A DNA stretch of 39,780 nt from Psychrobacter aquaticus CMS 56. GTDB taxonomy: Bacteria > Pseudomonadota > Gammaproteobacteria > Pseudomonadales > Moraxellaceae. Numbering within the stretch: position 1 is the first letter of the stretch; each line of letters starts with the position of its first letter. Below, in pieces: positions 19,648 to 30,371 of this stretch. The translations under genes and the position numbers were made by a program. The notes beneath the pieces were generated by a model. It was not told where the DNA came from. It worked only from the letters and a program-made list of their open reading frames with translations, and did no database searches. Location of the stretch: the NCBI RefSeq assembly GCF_000471625.1, contig NZ_AUSW01000012.1:1-39780 (forward strand), in the 5' to 3' direction.

Positions 19648-20396
19648 TAATTGGCTCCTGCAGTATCAGTAGTAGCGGCAGTGGTGGCAGCAGCCCCATC
19701 TGTAGGAGTGGCTTCTTCACCCTCAGGAGTGGCTTCTTTTGAGCGATACGTTTTGGTTTGTAGTACCAGATTAAGCTCTGGTAAAACGTCCAAAGTCGGC
19801 TGCGGATTACTCACCTCAAAATCGTGCATGGTGATAATCCGTGGTAACGCCGCAAGACCACTGATAAAGCTACCAAACTGATGATATTCGCCTAAAGCAG
19901 CAATACGAATAGGCTGCTCAATAAAGAATTCATTTTCAATTTCAGGCTCTACCGAAATATCTTGGAAACGAATATTACTACCAACACCCGTCATGTTTAT
20001 ACCTTCTACCAGCTCTGATACTCGCGTATCCTTTGGTAACTGATCAAGTAACGTATTGAACTCCGTTTCCATCTGCACAACTTGTTCCTGATAAGCGGTT
20101 AAATGACGTGCACGCGATTCTTTTTCACGGTAGCTATCAAGCAAGGTTGTTTGCTGACTTTCGGCGGCCTTGATCTCATCAATTTTGCTACTGATCGGCA
20201 ATGCCCATGCCAATGCCGCTATAAAAGTGATAATAAGCCCAATCACGGTTACTTTTACTGGTAGTGGCCAGCTGCCATAGTTTTCGGAATCTAGCGACTC
20301 AAAACTGCGACGAAATTCCTGTAAATCAAACTGTTTCTTTGGTTTCAAAGCCGTTTTTTTGGTTTTTATCAGACTTTTTTTGCGGATAAGCTTCAT
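19647..20396 (-). CDS. pilO: Type IV pilus assembly protein PilO
   Basis: This 249-residue inner-membrane protein pairs with PilN in the alignment subcomplex. It has a basic cytosolic N-terminus, one membrane helix at about residues 48-68, a coiled coil at about 70-120 and a ferredoxin-like periplasmic domain (about 125-215). The last 30 residues are a low-complexity Ala/Thr/Glu tail, an addition to the core fold. The ATG overlaps the pilN stop (ATGA, 4 nt). Confidence 0.92.
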   Translation of the reverse strand: MKLIRKKSLIKTKKTALKPKKQFDLQEFRRSFESLDSENYGSWPLPVKVTVIGLIITFIAALAWALPISSKIDEIKAAESQQTTLLDSYREKESRARHLTAYQEQVVQMETEFNTLLDQLPKDTRVSELVEGINMTGVGSNIRFQDISVEPEIENEFFIEQPIRIAALGEYHQFGSFISGLAALPRIITMHDFEVSNPQPTLDVLPELNLVLQTKTYRSKEATPEGEEATPTDGAAATTAATTDTAGAN

Positions 20397-21046
20397 AACG
20401 GACCTCCAAGCGCAGTATCGGCATCGACAGGCGGGGTTGTCTCTGATTGCACTTTAGTCGTTATCACAAACTGCACATAACTGTCTTCAGGATAAACGGG
20501 ACGCGGTTGTTCCCCAGGAGTGACAGGGGTATTAAGAGCTGGTTCGGCTTCATAAGCACTGATGTTCTGTTGAATATTGCTCACCGCTGAATTGCCCATC
20601 CACTTACTACTATCAAGGTTACGAATCAAACTTGATACAACATTTGGATTATCAGCAAGACCGGTCAACGTTAACGTATCGCCTTCACGTTTGAGATTAT
20701 TCAAATAAAGCGCAGGCGGAATGGCTTTAGCAAGATCATCCCATAGACGCACAGGTACAGGACGCCGACCCTGCAGATCTTGAATCACCTGCATACGTGA
20801 GATAATATCTGCACGGCGCTGCTCCAAACTGTCTATTTCAGTCAGAGCTGCATCTAGACGTGCATTTTCTTGTTCAATCAATGCATTCGCATCAAGCTGC
20901 TCATCAAGCTCATTATTGAAATAACTCCATGAGGCAAAGGCCGCCAATAGAGCAAGCAAGGTCACAGCGACAACGAGCGTCATGAATTCTTTATTGCGAC
21001 GTTCGCGCTCTTCTTGTCGCCAAGGTAAAAGGTTAATACGAGCCAT
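20393..21046 (-). CDS. pilN: Type IV pilus assembly protein PilN
   Basis: The protein has 217 residues from the ATG at 21046, which overlaps the pilM stop as TAATG and has AAGGAG about 9 nt upstream; a longer in-frame start at 21076 would extend the protein into pilM. The N-terminal MARINLLPWR is the conserved peptide that docks in PilM. One membrane helix (about 22-42), a coiled coil and a periplasmic ferredoxin-like domain follow. It forms a heterodimer with PilO. The C-terminal tail is proline-rich. Confidence 0.93.
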   Translation of the reverse strand: MARINLLPWRQEERERRNKEFMTLVVAVTLLALLAAFASWSYFNNELDEQLDANALIEQENARLDAALTEIDSLEQRRADIISRMQVIQDLQGRRPVPVRLWDDLAKAIPPALYLNNLKREGDTLTLTGLADNPNVVSSLIRNLDSSKWMGNSAVSNIQQNISAYEAEPALNTPVTPGEQPRPVYPEDSYVQFVITTKVQSETTPPVDADTALGGPL

Positions 21047-22101
21047 TAGTCGAAGCTCCTTAACGCAAGACCGCATGCCGCCATTAAGCTTGGTGCGTCA
21101 ATAACCAGTTGCTCATTATCAATATTTGGTGCAATAGTCATATTGGTAAATGGATTGGCAACACTGACGGACACGCCAAGTTTTTGTTGTGCCATACCTG
21201 CAAGACCAGCTATAGAGCTACTACCACCCGCAAGCACTATGTGATCGATAGTACTATATTGGCTAGAGGAGAAGTAAAATTGCAAAGAACGAGTGATTTG
21301 TTGAATGGTGTTTTCGATAAAGGGAGTTAAGACATCAATATAATAATCATCAGGTAAGGTGCGCTCACGCTTACTAAGCGTGGCTTCTTCAGCAGATAGT
21401 CCATAACGATTTTGTATCGCTTCTGTCAACTGGACGCCACCAAAGAGCTGTTCGCGGCTGTATATAAACTCACCATTCTTAGCAATATATAAAGTCGTTT
21501 GATTGTGACCGATATCAACCAAAGCCACCAACTCTGGCGTGCCTGGCAGGTTATTTACCATCAATCCAAAGGCACGCTCAATGGCATGAGACTCGATATC
21601 CATCACCTTGGTTTGCATACCACCAAACGTTAGGGCATCGACCCGTTGGTCGACATTTTCTGAGCGAGAGGCTGCAAGAAGCACCTGTACCATATCATCA
21701 CTTAATAAAGACGGGCCTAAAACCTCGAAATCCAAATTGACGTCTTCCAGTGGATAAGGCACGTATTGATCAGCATCTAGACGAATTTGAGCTTCGCGCT
21801 CCACATCGCTTAATGCCATGTCCATATCAATAATTTTGGTAATTACTGCCGACCCTGAGACTGCCGTCGCGGCTTGACTCCCAGTCGCTTGGCAGCGTCT
21901 AGCCAAACTGGCAATAATATTGCCAACTGCTTCAGTGTCGACTAAGAGTTTATCGACGACCACACCTTCTGGAAGTCTCTCAATTCCATAAGATTTTAAG
22001 TGAAACATGCCTTGTTGGCGCTGTATATCGACCAACTTTACTGAAGTGGCACAAATATCTATGCCAATCAAATGTCGACTCTTTGAAGTAAATAGCCTCA
22101 C
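21046..22101 (-). CDS. pilM: Type IV pilus assembly protein PilM
   Basis: This 351-residue cytosolic protein of the actin/FtsA-like ATPase fold binds the PilN N-terminus and links the motor to the periplasmic parts. Landmarks are IGIDICATSVKLVDI at the N-terminus, ALVDIGHNQTTLYI in the middle (the phosphate-2 region) and IVLAGGSSSIAGL near residue 285 (the adenosine loop). It is the first gene of pilMNOPQ and diverges from mrcA across 193 bp, as in many gammaproteobacteria. Confidence 0.94.
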   Translation of the reverse strand: MRLFTSKSRHLIGIDICATSVKLVDIQRQQGMFHLKSYGIERLPEGVVVDKLLVDTEAVGNIIASLARRCQATGSQAATAVSGSAVITKIIDMDMALSDVEREAQIRLDADQYVPYPLEDVNLDFEVLGPSLLSDDMVQVLLAASRSENVDQRVDALTFGGMQTKVMDIESHAIERAFGLMVNNLPGTPELVALVDIGHNQTTLYIAKNGEFIYSREQLFGGVQLTEAIQNRYGLSAEEATLSKRERTLPDDYYIDVLTPFIENTIQQITRSLQFYFSSSQYSTIDHIVLAGGSSSIAGLAGMAQQKLGVSVSVANPFTNMTIAPNIDNEQLVIDAPSLMAACGLALRSFD

Positions 22102-22226
22102 AAACCCTATACCTTATATTAAGTGTACACTTTGATAGTTATTTGTAATAATTGAACACAATACTTTACTTGATTGATAGATTCAAGCGTTTAAATAGGT
22201 TATTAAGGCTAACTTACACATTTATT

Positions 22227-22256
22227 ATGACCTCCCTATTTTGTTCAAGGTATAAT
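22227..22256 (+). promoter_or_regulatory. Candidate sigma-70 promoter of mrcA
   Basis: A perfect TATAAT at 22251-22256 is preceded at 18 nt by ATGACC (22227-22232), a 4-of-6 match to the -35 consensus. The transcript would start near 22263, about 30 nt before the ATG. No equally clear promoter was found for pilM on the other strand. Confidence 0.55.
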
Positions 22257-22294
22257 GCCCCATCTGTTGCAAATTTTAATTGATAAGTCTTACT

Positions 22295-24952
22295 ATGATC
22301 AAAAATACTGCTACCGCTCGTCTCATTCAATTTTTGGTGGGACTTTTTATCGCCTGCTTAGCGTTGGCAGTTATTTTAGCCCTTGCTGTGCCTATCGGTT
22401 TTTATGGTATGGCCATGTATTTATCGCCTACTTTACCCAGCACTCAAGAGATTAAGACCGCAAATTTTGAGATGCCATTACAGATTTATAGTAGGGATGA
22501 CAAATTAATCGGTCAATATGGCAATCGCTTATCACTGCCGATTACTTTTGAAGACATTCCTGAAGACTTGACACATGCTTTTTTAGCAGCAGAAGATGCC
22601 TCATTTTTTCAACATAGTGGGATTAGTATTAAGGGGCTTGGACGCGCGGTTACCGAGGTAGTGACCGATGATGAGAGCCAAACAGGTGGTTCCACCATCA
22701 CTATGCAGGTCGCCAAAAACTATTTTTTGAGTCCAGAACGTACCTTGAATCGTAAACTGACTGAATTATTTTTGGCACGTAAGATCGAAGATGAACTCAG
22801 CAAAAATGATATCTTGACGCTTTATGTCAACAAAATCTATTTGGGGGAAGGCGCTTATGGCGTCCGTGCCGCTGCCAAAAAATATTATAGTAAATCATTA
22901 GAAAATCTGACCATTGCTGAGATGGCAATGTTGGCGGGTCTGCCGAAAGCGCCTTCTAAATATAACCCTGTAGCCAATCCTAGTCGCGCACTGACTCGCC
23001 GCAACTGGATCATTGGGCGCATGCATGAGCTGGGTTATATCAGTAAGGCACAACGTGATGAAGCAATTAGCTCACCAGTAGGCATCAACCTTTATCAAGA
23101 AAAACTTGATGTCAATATGCCATATTTGGCAGAAATGACACGCTCAGCTTTGGTCGATCGCTATGGTGATCAAGTGATGCATAGTGGCTGGCGCGTACGT
23201 CTTACTGTCGATAGCAAAGCACAAACAGATGCGGAAGCTGCCATACTAACAGGCTTGGTTGCTTATGAACATCGTCATGGCTGGCGCGGCGCAGAAGCAA
23301 ATGATGAACCTCTAGAAAATTTCCGCCGCTATAGCAACATGTCCCCAGCTAAAGTTACCAAAGTCAACGCTCGTAGTTTTGAAGCAACACTGGCATCGGG
23401 TGAAAGTGTAACCGTGAATTGGTCTGGTATGAGCTGGGCACGCAAATACATTTCTGCCGATCGTATCGGTTACTACCCTAATAATGCCAGCCAAATTGTC
23501 AGCCAAAATGACATCATTCGCGTGATACCTACCGCTAACGGCAACTGGCAGTTGGGACAAATCCCTGAGGTGCAAGGCAGTCTGGTATCGTTGAACCCAG
23601 AAACTGGAGCCGTTAACGCCTTGGTTGGTGGCTTTGACTTTAATCACAGTAAGTTCAACCGAGCCTTACAAGGCTGGCGGCAACCCGGCTCAACGATTAA
23701 GCCGCTTGTTTATACAGCTGCTTTAGAAAAAGGTTATCGTCCAGATAGCATTGTCTCTGATCGGCCTATTCAAGTAGGTGACTGGAAACCCAAAAACTCT
23801 GATGAGCGTTTTTTAGGCGACATTACTCTACGTCGTGGTCTTTATTTGTCTCGTAATTTGGTGTCTATCCGTTTGCTACAGGCCATCGGTATCTCTGATG
23901 TGCGCAATCTATTAGATGAATTCGGCCTTGATAAAGAAAAGCTACCAACAACTTTGTCGCTAGCACTAGGTGCAGGGCAAGCAACGCCGTTACAAATGGC
24001 AACTGCTTACGCAACCTTTGCCAATGGTGGTCATCGCGTACAGCCTTACTTTATTGAGCAAATCTATAATTATAAAAATGAGCTCTTGTTTCAAGCCAAT
24101 CCACGCCAAGCTTGTGCGTTATGTTTTAACGAACAACTTGAAGCGCTCAATAAAAAATCAATCGAAGATTATAATCAATCAATTTCAAATAAAGACGGTA
24201 TTACTGAAGACAGTGTTGCTGAAAATGAGGTAACTACCGAAGAACAAAATTCAGAAAATAGCAATGACACCGAACAAAGCGATAAAACTATTGATTTGAC
24301 GATTTATGACGCTAGTCCACAATCGGACCGTCTAAAGGCACCTGCAGTACAGTATGTGATAGCCAAACAAGCACCTCGAATATTAAAATCTAGAGTGGCT
24401 TTTGACATGGCAGATATTTTACGCGATGTGATTCAACGTGGTACAGCAGTGCGCGCAAAAGCATTGGATCGTGATGATATCGGTGGAAAAACGGGAACGA
24501 CTAACGAAGCCAAAGATGCATGGTTTGCAGGATTTCATCCTACCAATGCGACAGTAGTATGGATGGGTTTTGATCAACCAGCTACCATGGGTCGCCGTGA
24601 ATATGGGGGTGTGGCAGCACTACCCGTTTGGATGGATTTTATGGCAGCCCAGCTTGAAGACACGCCTCGTCAATGGGTATCGATTAATAACCGTGCCAAA
24701 TCTGAAAAGCAAAAACAGAAAATCATAGAAATGACTGATGAAGGTATTGTGGCTAATGATGACGAAGACAACAATGCATCCGCAAAACCTGTCAAAACCC
24801 AAACGCAACAGCGCAGATCACCCATTGCTGAACCTCCTGAAGAGCCAAATACATCACCAACAGTCAGAACCAGTAACGAACGTAACGATAGTGTCGCGCA
24901 AAATCCGCTATCCGTTACGCCCGCTGACCGCATGCCGCCCATGCCTGAGTAA
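22295..24952 (+). CDS. mrcA: Penicillin-binding protein 1A
   Basis: This 885-residue bifunctional peptidoglycan synthase has one N-terminal membrane helix (about 10-40). The GT51 glycosyltransferase carries its catalytic Glu100 in EDASFFQHSG, followed by GGSTITMQVAKN and the LYVNKIYLGEGAYGV block. After an OB-like insert the transpeptidase has SxxK at S466-K469 (GSTIKP), SRN at 519-521 and KTG at 732-734. Between SRN and KTG is a Glu/Asn/Ser-rich acidic insert (about 627-680), preceded by C607-A-L-C610. The C-terminal 75 residues are disordered and proline-rich. The ATG at 22295 is chosen over an in-frame TTG at 22280. It diverges from pilM, the usual arrangement. Confidence 0.95.
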   Translation: MIKNTATARLIQFLVGLFIACLALAVILALAVPIGFYGMAMYLSPTLPSTQEIKTANFEMPLQIYSRDDKLIGQYGNRLSLPITFEDIPEDLTHAFLAAEDASFFQHSGISIKGLGRAVTEVVTDDESQTGGSTITMQVAKNYFLSPERTLNRKLTELFLARKIEDELSKNDILTLYVNKIYLGEGAYGVRAAAKKYYSKSLENLTIAEMAMLAGLPKAPSKYNPVANPSRALTRRNWIIGRMHELGYISKAQRDEAISSPVGINLYQEKLDVNMPYLAEMTRSALVDRYGDQVMHSGWRVRLTVDSKAQTDAEAAILTGLVAYEHRHGWRGAEANDEPLENFRRYSNMSPAKVTKVNARSFEATLASGESVTVNWSGMSWARKYISADRIGYYPNNASQIVSQNDIIRVIPTANGNWQLGQIPEVQGSLVSLNPETGAVNALVGGFDFNHSKFNRALQGWRQPGSTIKPLVYTAALEKGYRPDSIVSDRPIQVGDWKPKNSDERFLGDITLRRGLYLSRNLVSIRLLQAIGISDVRNLLDEFGLDKEKLPTTLSLALGAGQATPLQMATAYATFANGGHRVQPYFIEQIYNYKNELLFQANPRQACALCFNEQLEALNKKSIEDYNQSISNKDGITEDSVAENEVTTEEQNSENSNDTEQSDKTIDLTIYDASPQSDRLKAPAVQYVIAKQAPRILKSRVAFDMADILRDVIQRGTAVRAKALDRDDIGGKTGTTNEAKDAWFAGFHPTNATVVWMGFDQPATMGRREYGGVAALPVWMDFMAAQLEDTPRQWVSINNRAKSEKQKQKIIEMTDEGIVANDDEDNNASAKPVKTQTQQRRSPIAEPPEEPNTSPTVRTSNERNDSVAQNPLSVTPADRMPPMPE

Positions 24953-25262
24953 GTCAGACAGTTGGATGATACTGTTTTCAGAAGCTTGAGTAATAGGTAT
25001 ATTCGATTCTAAATAAAACAGATACATTATATTCCAACGCTGAACTGGTGTAAATTTTTCTGGCTTGCTGTACCTGCACAGACAGAGGCTGCGAAACTTC
25101 TCGTTTAAAGGTAAGCATTCCAGTCCTGCTGACTCGTTTTTATATTGAAATTACTATATAAAGAATACAAGTATTATATTTCATAAACCGAGCGAGGTTG
25201 ACACAGCGGATCTATTTTTTAGAATTGGTATTTCTGGAATTACTATAAAAGAAAGTGTGGCA
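24953..25262. other. Intergenic region 3' of mrcA
   Basis: This gap is mostly filled by the 161-bp repeat copy B. The remaining 100 bp before the terminator contain GGAATTACTATAAAA (near 25238), which resembles the right end of that repeat and may be a fragment. No gene is seen. Confidence 0.45.
24998..25158 (+). repeat. TATAGT-ended dispersed repeat, copy B (161 bp)
   Basis: It has the same length and orientation as copy A (2587-2747), with 132 of 161 positions identical by hand count and no gaps. Its left end reads TATATTCGATTCTAAATAAA, and its right end in reverse reads TATAGTAATTTCAATATAAA. The conserved core GCGAAACTTCTCGTTTAAAG is at 25091-25110. Confidence 0.75.
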
Positions 25263-25302
25263 AAAAAAGGCTTGTTTAGCAATCGTTAAACAAGCCTTTT
25301 TT
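25263..25302. terminator. Bidirectional intrinsic terminator
   Basis: A perfect 16-bp stem built on AAAAAAGGCTTGTTTA closes an 8-nt loop, with T-runs on both strands. It separates the convergent mrcA and the 25338-25865 gene. Confidence 0.92.
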
Positions 25303-25337
25303 CACTTGAAAATCTCGTGGTTCAGTAACCTCACCCC

Positions 25338-25865
25338 CTAAAATTCCACCATACCAGCACGTAACTGTTCGATTAATTCCAAAAGCTGCTGACGCCATTC
25401 ACGTATGGTCGCCTCATCTGGCAACCACTGATTTGATAAAGTGACGACGTTAACAATAAGATCCGGTGCTTCCAACGCGTCATTACTTGGACGCTCCTCT
25501 ATGATAGTATCTGGTGGTACCGCATACAGACAACGCTGATAGGCACGCTCTATATTGGCAACAAAACCTTGTTGTTGTAGCTGCTGCAAGCGCTGAACCT
25601 CAGGTGACACTTGGGTACGCTCACCCAGTGCTTGCTCAATATCTGACAGCGTTGGCGCAGTCATGTTCAAACTATAGAAATGGCCAAGCTCTTGTATGAA
25701 TGCTAGAAAACCCCCGTATAGATGAAAGATAGCGGTCTCACAATGCGCTTGATATAATTGCTTATCATTAGTACTTCCTGCAGCCTGACAAGATAGACGA
25801 CAGAAATACAGTTTTTGATTGGTTCGATCTGCTTGATATTTGGCAACGCGCGTTTTACCTGCCAT
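25338..25865 (-). CDS. Conserved protein, DUF6586-like
   Basis: The protein has 175 residues, is soluble and is mostly helical. The N-terminal half (RTNQKLYFCRLSCQAA, then HCETAIFHLYGGFLAFIQE) resembles short conserved proteins of Pseudomonas and relatives that I recall as DUF6586; this naming is from memory and is moderate at best. Glutamine-rich (RLQQLQQQGF) and C-terminal helical segments (WRQQLLELIEQL) follow. No catalytic motif is visible and the function is unknown. AAGGATGAG lies before the ATG. It is a single gene between two terminators and between two same-orientation copies of the dispersed repeat (B and C). Confidence 0.6.
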   Translation of the reverse strand: MAGKTRVAKYQADRTNQKLYFCRLSCQAAGSTNDKQLYQAHCETAIFHLYGGFLAFIQELGHFYSLNMTAPTLSDIEQALGERTQVSPEVQRLQQLQQQGFVANIERAYQRCLYAVPPDTIIEERPSNDALEAPDLIVNVVTLSNQWLPDEATIREWRQQLLELIEQLRAGMVEF

Positions 25866-25941
25866 TTGCTACTCATCCTTATATTGACCATATATGTTAT
25901 TCAGTGAAATCATAATAACTTATCACACCAATTTTTTGGTG

Positions 25942-26015
25942 TATAGTCGATACCAAATAAAATGGATACACGACATCATGCTGCAAGACTCTTTTTTTAT
26001 ATTGACCTGACTATA
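25942..26015 (+). repeat. TATAGT-ended dispersed repeat, short copy C
   Basis: This 74-bp segment starts TATAGTCGATACCAAATAAA and ends TATATTGACCTGACTATA. It keeps both ends of the 161-bp element, in the same orientation as A and B, and lacks most of the middle, including the conserved core. It is best explained as an internally deleted copy. Confidence 0.6.
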
Positions 26016-26090
26016 CTATTAACCAACCCACTTTTCATAGAAAATTATAGTCAATAGCCTGACAAGACATTTTGCATATCAGACAAACAT

Positions 26091-26120
26091 AAAAAAGCCT
26101 GCAGACATCTGCAGGCTTTT
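26091..26120 (-). terminator. Intrinsic terminator of rpoC
   Basis: A 12-bp stem (AAAAGCCTGCAG with CTGCAGGCTTTT) closes the 4-nt loop ACAT and runs into Ts on the minus strand. It lies 28 nt after the rpoC stop and ends the rpoBC transcript. Confidence 0.92.
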
Positions 26121-26147
26121 CAATTTTACGAATACTAACTAAGCTAC

Positions 26148-29100
26148 TTAAGACTGGCTGTCTTGATTCAACTCTTGAGCAAAGGCTTCATCAAAGCTTG
26201 CAAAGTCCTTGCTGTCAGTGCTTGCCGTCATATCAAACGCTGCATTGCGATCTTTGTCTTGTAGCTTCTGATCTGCTTTTTCTTTACGAGCCTTATGATA
26301 AGCAAGACCGGTACCTGCAGGAATCAGACGACCAACTACTACGTTTTCTTTTAGGCCACGTAGCTCATCTACTTTACCAGTAACGGCAGCCGCAGTTAGT
26401 ACACGGGTTGTTTCCTGGAAAGACGCTGCTGAGATAAAGCTTTCAGTCGCTAGACTTGCTTTAGTGATACCTAGCAATTGACGCTCAAACTGTACTGGGA
26501 ACTTATCTTCCGCTTCTAGTTTAGCATTCAACGCTTTGATATCAGCATACTCCACCTGATCACCTTTGAAGTGACTTGAGTCGCCACCATCAGTGATTTC
26601 AACTTTACGCAACATCTGACGAATAATAACTTCGATATGCTTATCGTTGATTTTTACGCCCTGCAAGCGATAAACGTCCTGTACTTCGTTGACGATATAA
26701 TCAGCAAGCGCAGTCTGTCCTTTCAAACGCAAGATATCATGTGGGTTCTGTGGACCATCAGCGATCACTTCACCACGCGCTACCGTCTCGTTTTCAAAGA
26801 CGTTGATTTGACGCCATTTCGGGATCAGCTCTTCGTGCACTTCACCATCTTCATTGGTAATAATGAAGCGGTTTTTACCTTTGGTCTCTTTACCGAAGCT
26901 CACCACACCCGTCATTTCTGCCATAATGGCATGATCTTTCGGACGACGGGCTTCGAACAAGTCAGCAACACGTGGTAGACCACCGGTGATATCTTTAGTA
27001 CCAGAAGAGGCTTGTGGTACACGGCCTAGGATCGAACCGGCTGCGACTTTTTCACCATCGCTGACGCGAATGATGGTTTCAGCTGGTAAGAAGTAAACCA
27101 CTTCTTTGCCTTCGTCAGTATTCAAGATAATGGCAGGACGTAAGTCTTTTGCTGAGCTTGAACGATCACGAGTGGCCAGAATCTCAAATGAGCTCATACC
27201 AGTCGCATCATCAACCTTCACAGTAGCAGTCATACCATCAGTGATATCACTGAAGCGTGCTGTACCAGCGAATTCTGTGATAATAGGATGCGTGTGCGGA
27301 TCCCATTTGGCAATAGTCTGACCACCTTCAACCTGCTCTTCGTCTTTCACGAGTACGCTTGAACCATACGGTACTTTATAACGCTCGCGCTCACGACCAA
27401 GCTCATCGGTCAACGCAATTTCAGCTGAACGCGATACGATAACTAAGTGACCATCAGTATGCTGAACGGTTTTCATATTTTCGAAATGCGCTTGACCAGC
27501 ATTACGTACAGAGATGCTATTGTCTACAGATGCTGAGCTTGCAGCCCCACCCACGTGGAAAGTACGCATTGTTAACTGAGTACCTGGCTCGCCGATAGAC
27601 TGGGCCGCCATAACACCCACTGACTCGCCGATGTTCACTTTATGACCACGAGCAAGGTCACGACCATAACACTGTGAACAAACGCCATGTTCAACATCAC
27701 AAGTAATAACTGAGCGTACCCAGATATCATCAATGGCATTGTTATCAAGCACGTTTACCCAATGCTCATCGATCAAAGTACCAGCTGGAATCAATACTTT
27801 ATCGGCATCATCGTTATAATTGACATCACGTGCAGTCACACGACCAAGAACTAGCTCACCTAGCTTTTCAATGATCTCACCACCTTGGATATGCGGTTTC
27901 ATGAGCAAGCCTTGCTCAGTACCACAGTCATCAGTAGTGATAACCAAATCTTGTGCCACATCGACCAAACGACGCGTCAGATAACCTGAGTTAGCCGTTT
28001 TTAGTGCTGTATCGGCCAGACCTTTACGAGCACCATGAGTTGAGATAAAGTACTGTAATACCGTCAAACCTTCACGGAAGTTGGCTTTGATCGGTGTCTC
28101 AATGATTGAACCATCTGGCTTAGCCATCAAACCACGCATACCGGCCAACTGACGAATCTGTGCCGCACTACCACGAGCACCAGAGTCTGACATGATGAAG
28201 ATAGAGTTGAATGATTTCTGCTCTTCTTCAACGCCTTTGGCGTTCATGATTTTATCAGTAGCCAAGTTATCCATCATCGCTTTAGCGACTTTGTCATTGG
28301 TACGTGACCAAATATCAACCACTTTGTTATAACGCTCACCAGCCGTCACAAAACCTTGCTCGAACTGATCTTCGATCTCGCGAACTTCGCCTTCTGCCAC
28401 TTCAATGATCTGTTTCTTGCTTGGCGGGATAACCATATCATCGATACCGATAGATACGCCAGACAGCGTCGCTTGAGCAAAACCAAGATACATCAATTGG
28501 TCAGCGAACATGACGCTTTCTTTAACGCCAACTTTACGATAGCAAGAGTTGATCAAACGTGAGATGTTTTTCTTAGTCATCTCTTGGTTACATTCATCAA
28601 ACGCCATACCTTTAGGCATGATGTTCCAGATAAGCAGACGACCGGCAACCGTTTCTTTTAAGCTGACTTCTTTGGTTTCGTTACCATCTTCATCGATATG
28701 TGTTTCTGTCGCACGCACTTTAATCTTAGCATTCACATGTAAATCATTTGAGCCAATCGCACGCAATGCTTCATTAACGGTGGCAAAAATCATGCCCTCG
28801 CCTTTGGCATTGATGGATGAACGGCTAATATAATACAAGCCCAATACCACATCCTGTGAGGGGACGATGATTGGCTCACCGTTCGCAGGCGACAAGATGT
28901 TGTTGGTAGACATCATCAGCGCACGTGATTCTAACTGCGCTTCTAGCGTCAATGGCACGTGAACAGCCATTTGGTCACCATCAAAGTCGGCGTTAAACGC
29001 TGTACAAACGAGCGGATGCAGCTGGATAGCTTTACCTTCGATTAGTACGGGCTCAAATGCCTGTAAACCCAGACGGTGAAGGGTTGGTGCACGGTTAAGA

Positions 29101-30371
29101 AGCACTGGATGCTCACGGATAACCATGGCCAGCATATCCCACACTTGCGGCTCTTCACGCTCTACCATTTTTTTGGCAGCTTTAATCGTCGTCGCCAAAC
29201 CATGAGATAATAGCTTGTTATAAGTAAATGGCTTAAATAGTTCTAGTGCCATTTTCTTAGGTAAACCACACTGATGTAGACGTAGTGTTGGGCCTACAAC
29301 GATGACCGAACGACCAGAATAGTCAACACGCTTACCAAGTAAGTTTTGACGGAAACGACCTTGCTTACCTTTGATCATATCAGCCAAAGATTTCAATGGA
29401 CGCTTGTTACTACCAGTAATCGCACGACCGCGACGACCGTTATCTAACAAAGCATCAACTGACTCTTGCAGCATACGTTTTTCGTTACGTACGATGATGT
29501 CAGGCGCACTCAGCTCAAGCAGACGCTTCAGACGGTTATTACGGTTGATAACGCGGCGATACAAATCGTTTAGATCTGAAGTCGCAAAACGGCCACCTTC
29601 TAGTGGTACTAGCGGACGCAAATCTGGTGGTAGTACTGGCAAGATGTTCATTACCATCCACTCAGGCTTGTTATTAGAGTCACGGAATGCTTCTAATAAT
29701 TTAAGACGCTTAGACATCTTTTTAAGCTTAGTCTCAGAACCTGTTTGCGGAATCGCTTCACGCAGCTCATCCACCTCGATATCGATATCAATGTCTTTTA
29801 ATAAGTCTTGAACGGCCTCAGCACCCATTTTGGCAGTGAATTCATCGCCAAATTCTTCAAGCGCTTTGTAGTAATCTTCATCATCGAGCAACTGATACTT
29901 TTCTAAGCTAGTTAGACCTGGCTCAGTTACAATGTAGCTTTCAAAATATAGAACGCGTTCGATGTCACGTAGCGTCATATCTAGCAACAGACCGATGCGG
30001 CTTGGTAATGACTTTAGGAACCAAATATGTGCCACTGGACTGGCTAGATCAATATGACCCATACGATCGCGACGAACTTTGGCAGTGGTGACTTCTACAC
30101 CACATTTTTCACAGATAACGCCTTGGAATTTACGGCGCTTATATTTACCACATAGACATTCAAAATCTTTTACTGGGCCAAAAATTTTGGCACAAAAAAG
30201 ACCATCACGCTCGGGCTTGAACGTGCGATAGTTGATGGTTTCAGGCTTTTTTACTTCACCATGTGACCATGACTTGATGACGTCAGGTGAGGCTAAAGTA
30301 ATTTGAATGCTATCAAACTCTTGATTACCGTTGCCGGTAGGGCTTTGCATGATATCGAGTAAATCTTTCAA
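26148..30371 (-). CDS. rpoC: RNA polymerase subunit beta'
   Basis: The protein has 1407 residues, the same length as in E. coli. The N-terminal zinc site is C72, C74, C87 and C90 ([20 protein letters not shown]). The catalytic Mg-binding loop NADFDGDQM is at 460-468, as in E. coli. The second zinc site includes DDCGTEQG and [11 protein letters not shown], and the bridge-helix/trigger-loop region [16 protein letters not shown] is intact. With beta it forms the active-site cleft of the polymerase. The start is a TTG at 30371 with GGAG 7 nt upstream; the N-terminus MKDLLDIM aligns with the E. coli MKDLLKFL. It follows rpoB by 151 bp. Confidence 0.98.
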   Translation of the reverse strand: MKDLLDIMQSPTGNGNQEFDSIQITLASPDVIKSWSHGEVKKPETINYRTFKPERDGLFCAKIFGPVKDFECLCGKYKRRKFQGVICEKCGVEVTTAKVRRDRMGHIDLASPVAHIWFLKSLPSRIGLLLDMTLRDIERVLYFESYIVTEPGLTSLEKYQLLDDEDYYKALEEFGDEFTAKMGAEAVQDLLKDIDIDIEVDELREAIPQTGSETKLKKMSKRLKLLEAFRDSNNKPEWMVMNILPVLPPDLRPLVPLEGGRFATSDLNDLYRRVINRNNRLKRLLELSAPDIIVRNEKRMLQESVDALLDNGRRGRAITGSNKRPLKSLADMIKGKQGRFRQNLLGKRVDYSGRSVIVVGPTLRLHQCGLPKKMALELFKPFTYNKLLSHGLATTIKAAKKMVEREEPQVWDMLAMVIREHPVLLNRAPTLHRLGLQAFEPVLIEGKAIQLHPLVCTAFNADFDGDQMAVHVPLTLEAQLESRALMMSTNNILSPANGEPIIVPSQDVVLGLYYISRSSINAKGEGMIFATVNEALRAIGSNDLHVNAKIKVRATETHIDEDGNETKEVSLKETVAGRLLIWNIMPKGMAFDECNQEMTKKNISRLINSCYRKVGVKESVMFADQLMYLGFAQATLSGVSIGIDDMVIPPSKKQIIEVAEGEVREIEDQFEQGFVTAGERYNKVVDIWSRTNDKVAKAMMDNLATDKIMNAKGVEEEQKSFNSIFIMSDSGARGSAAQIRQLAGMRGLMAKPDGSIIETPIKANFREGLTVLQYFISTHGARKGLADTALKTANSGYLTRRLVDVAQDLVITTDDCGTEQGLLMKPHIQGGEIIEKLGELVLGRVTARDVNYNDDADKVLIPAGTLIDEHWVNVLDNNAIDDIWVRSVITCDVEHGVCSQCYGRDLARGHKVNIGESVGVMAAQSIGEPGTQLTMRTFHVGGAASSASVDNSISVRNAGQAHFENMKTVQHTDGHLVIVSRSAEIALTDELGRERERYKVPYGSSVLVKDEEQVEGGQTIAKWDPHTHPIITEFAGTARFSDITDGMTATVKVDDATGMSSFEILATRDRSSSAKDLRPAIILNTDEGKEVVYFLPAETIIRVSDGEKVAAGSILGRVPQASSGTKDITGGLPRVADLFEARRPKDHAIMAEMTGVVSFGKETKGKNRFIITNEDGEVHEELIPKWRQINVFENETVARGEVIADGPQNPHDILRLKGQTALADYIVNEVQDVYRLQGVKINDKHIEVIIRQMLRKVEITDGGDSSHFKGDQVEYADIKALNAKLEAEDKFPVQFERQLLGITKASLATESFISAASFQETTRVLTAAAVTGKVDELRGLKENVVVGRLIPAGTGLAYHKARKEKADQKLQDKDRNAAFDMTASTDSKDFASFDEAFAQELNQDSQS

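Noticed and set aside
25238..25252. GGAATTACTATAAAA as an additional repeat end
   Set aside because: Only about 12 bp match the end of copy B, so it cannot be told from chance; mentioned only as a possible fragment.
29371..29811. A 146-codon plus-strand frame inside rpoC
   Set aside because: It is antisense to the most conserved part of rpoC and has the Arg/Ser-rich composition of a shadow frame.
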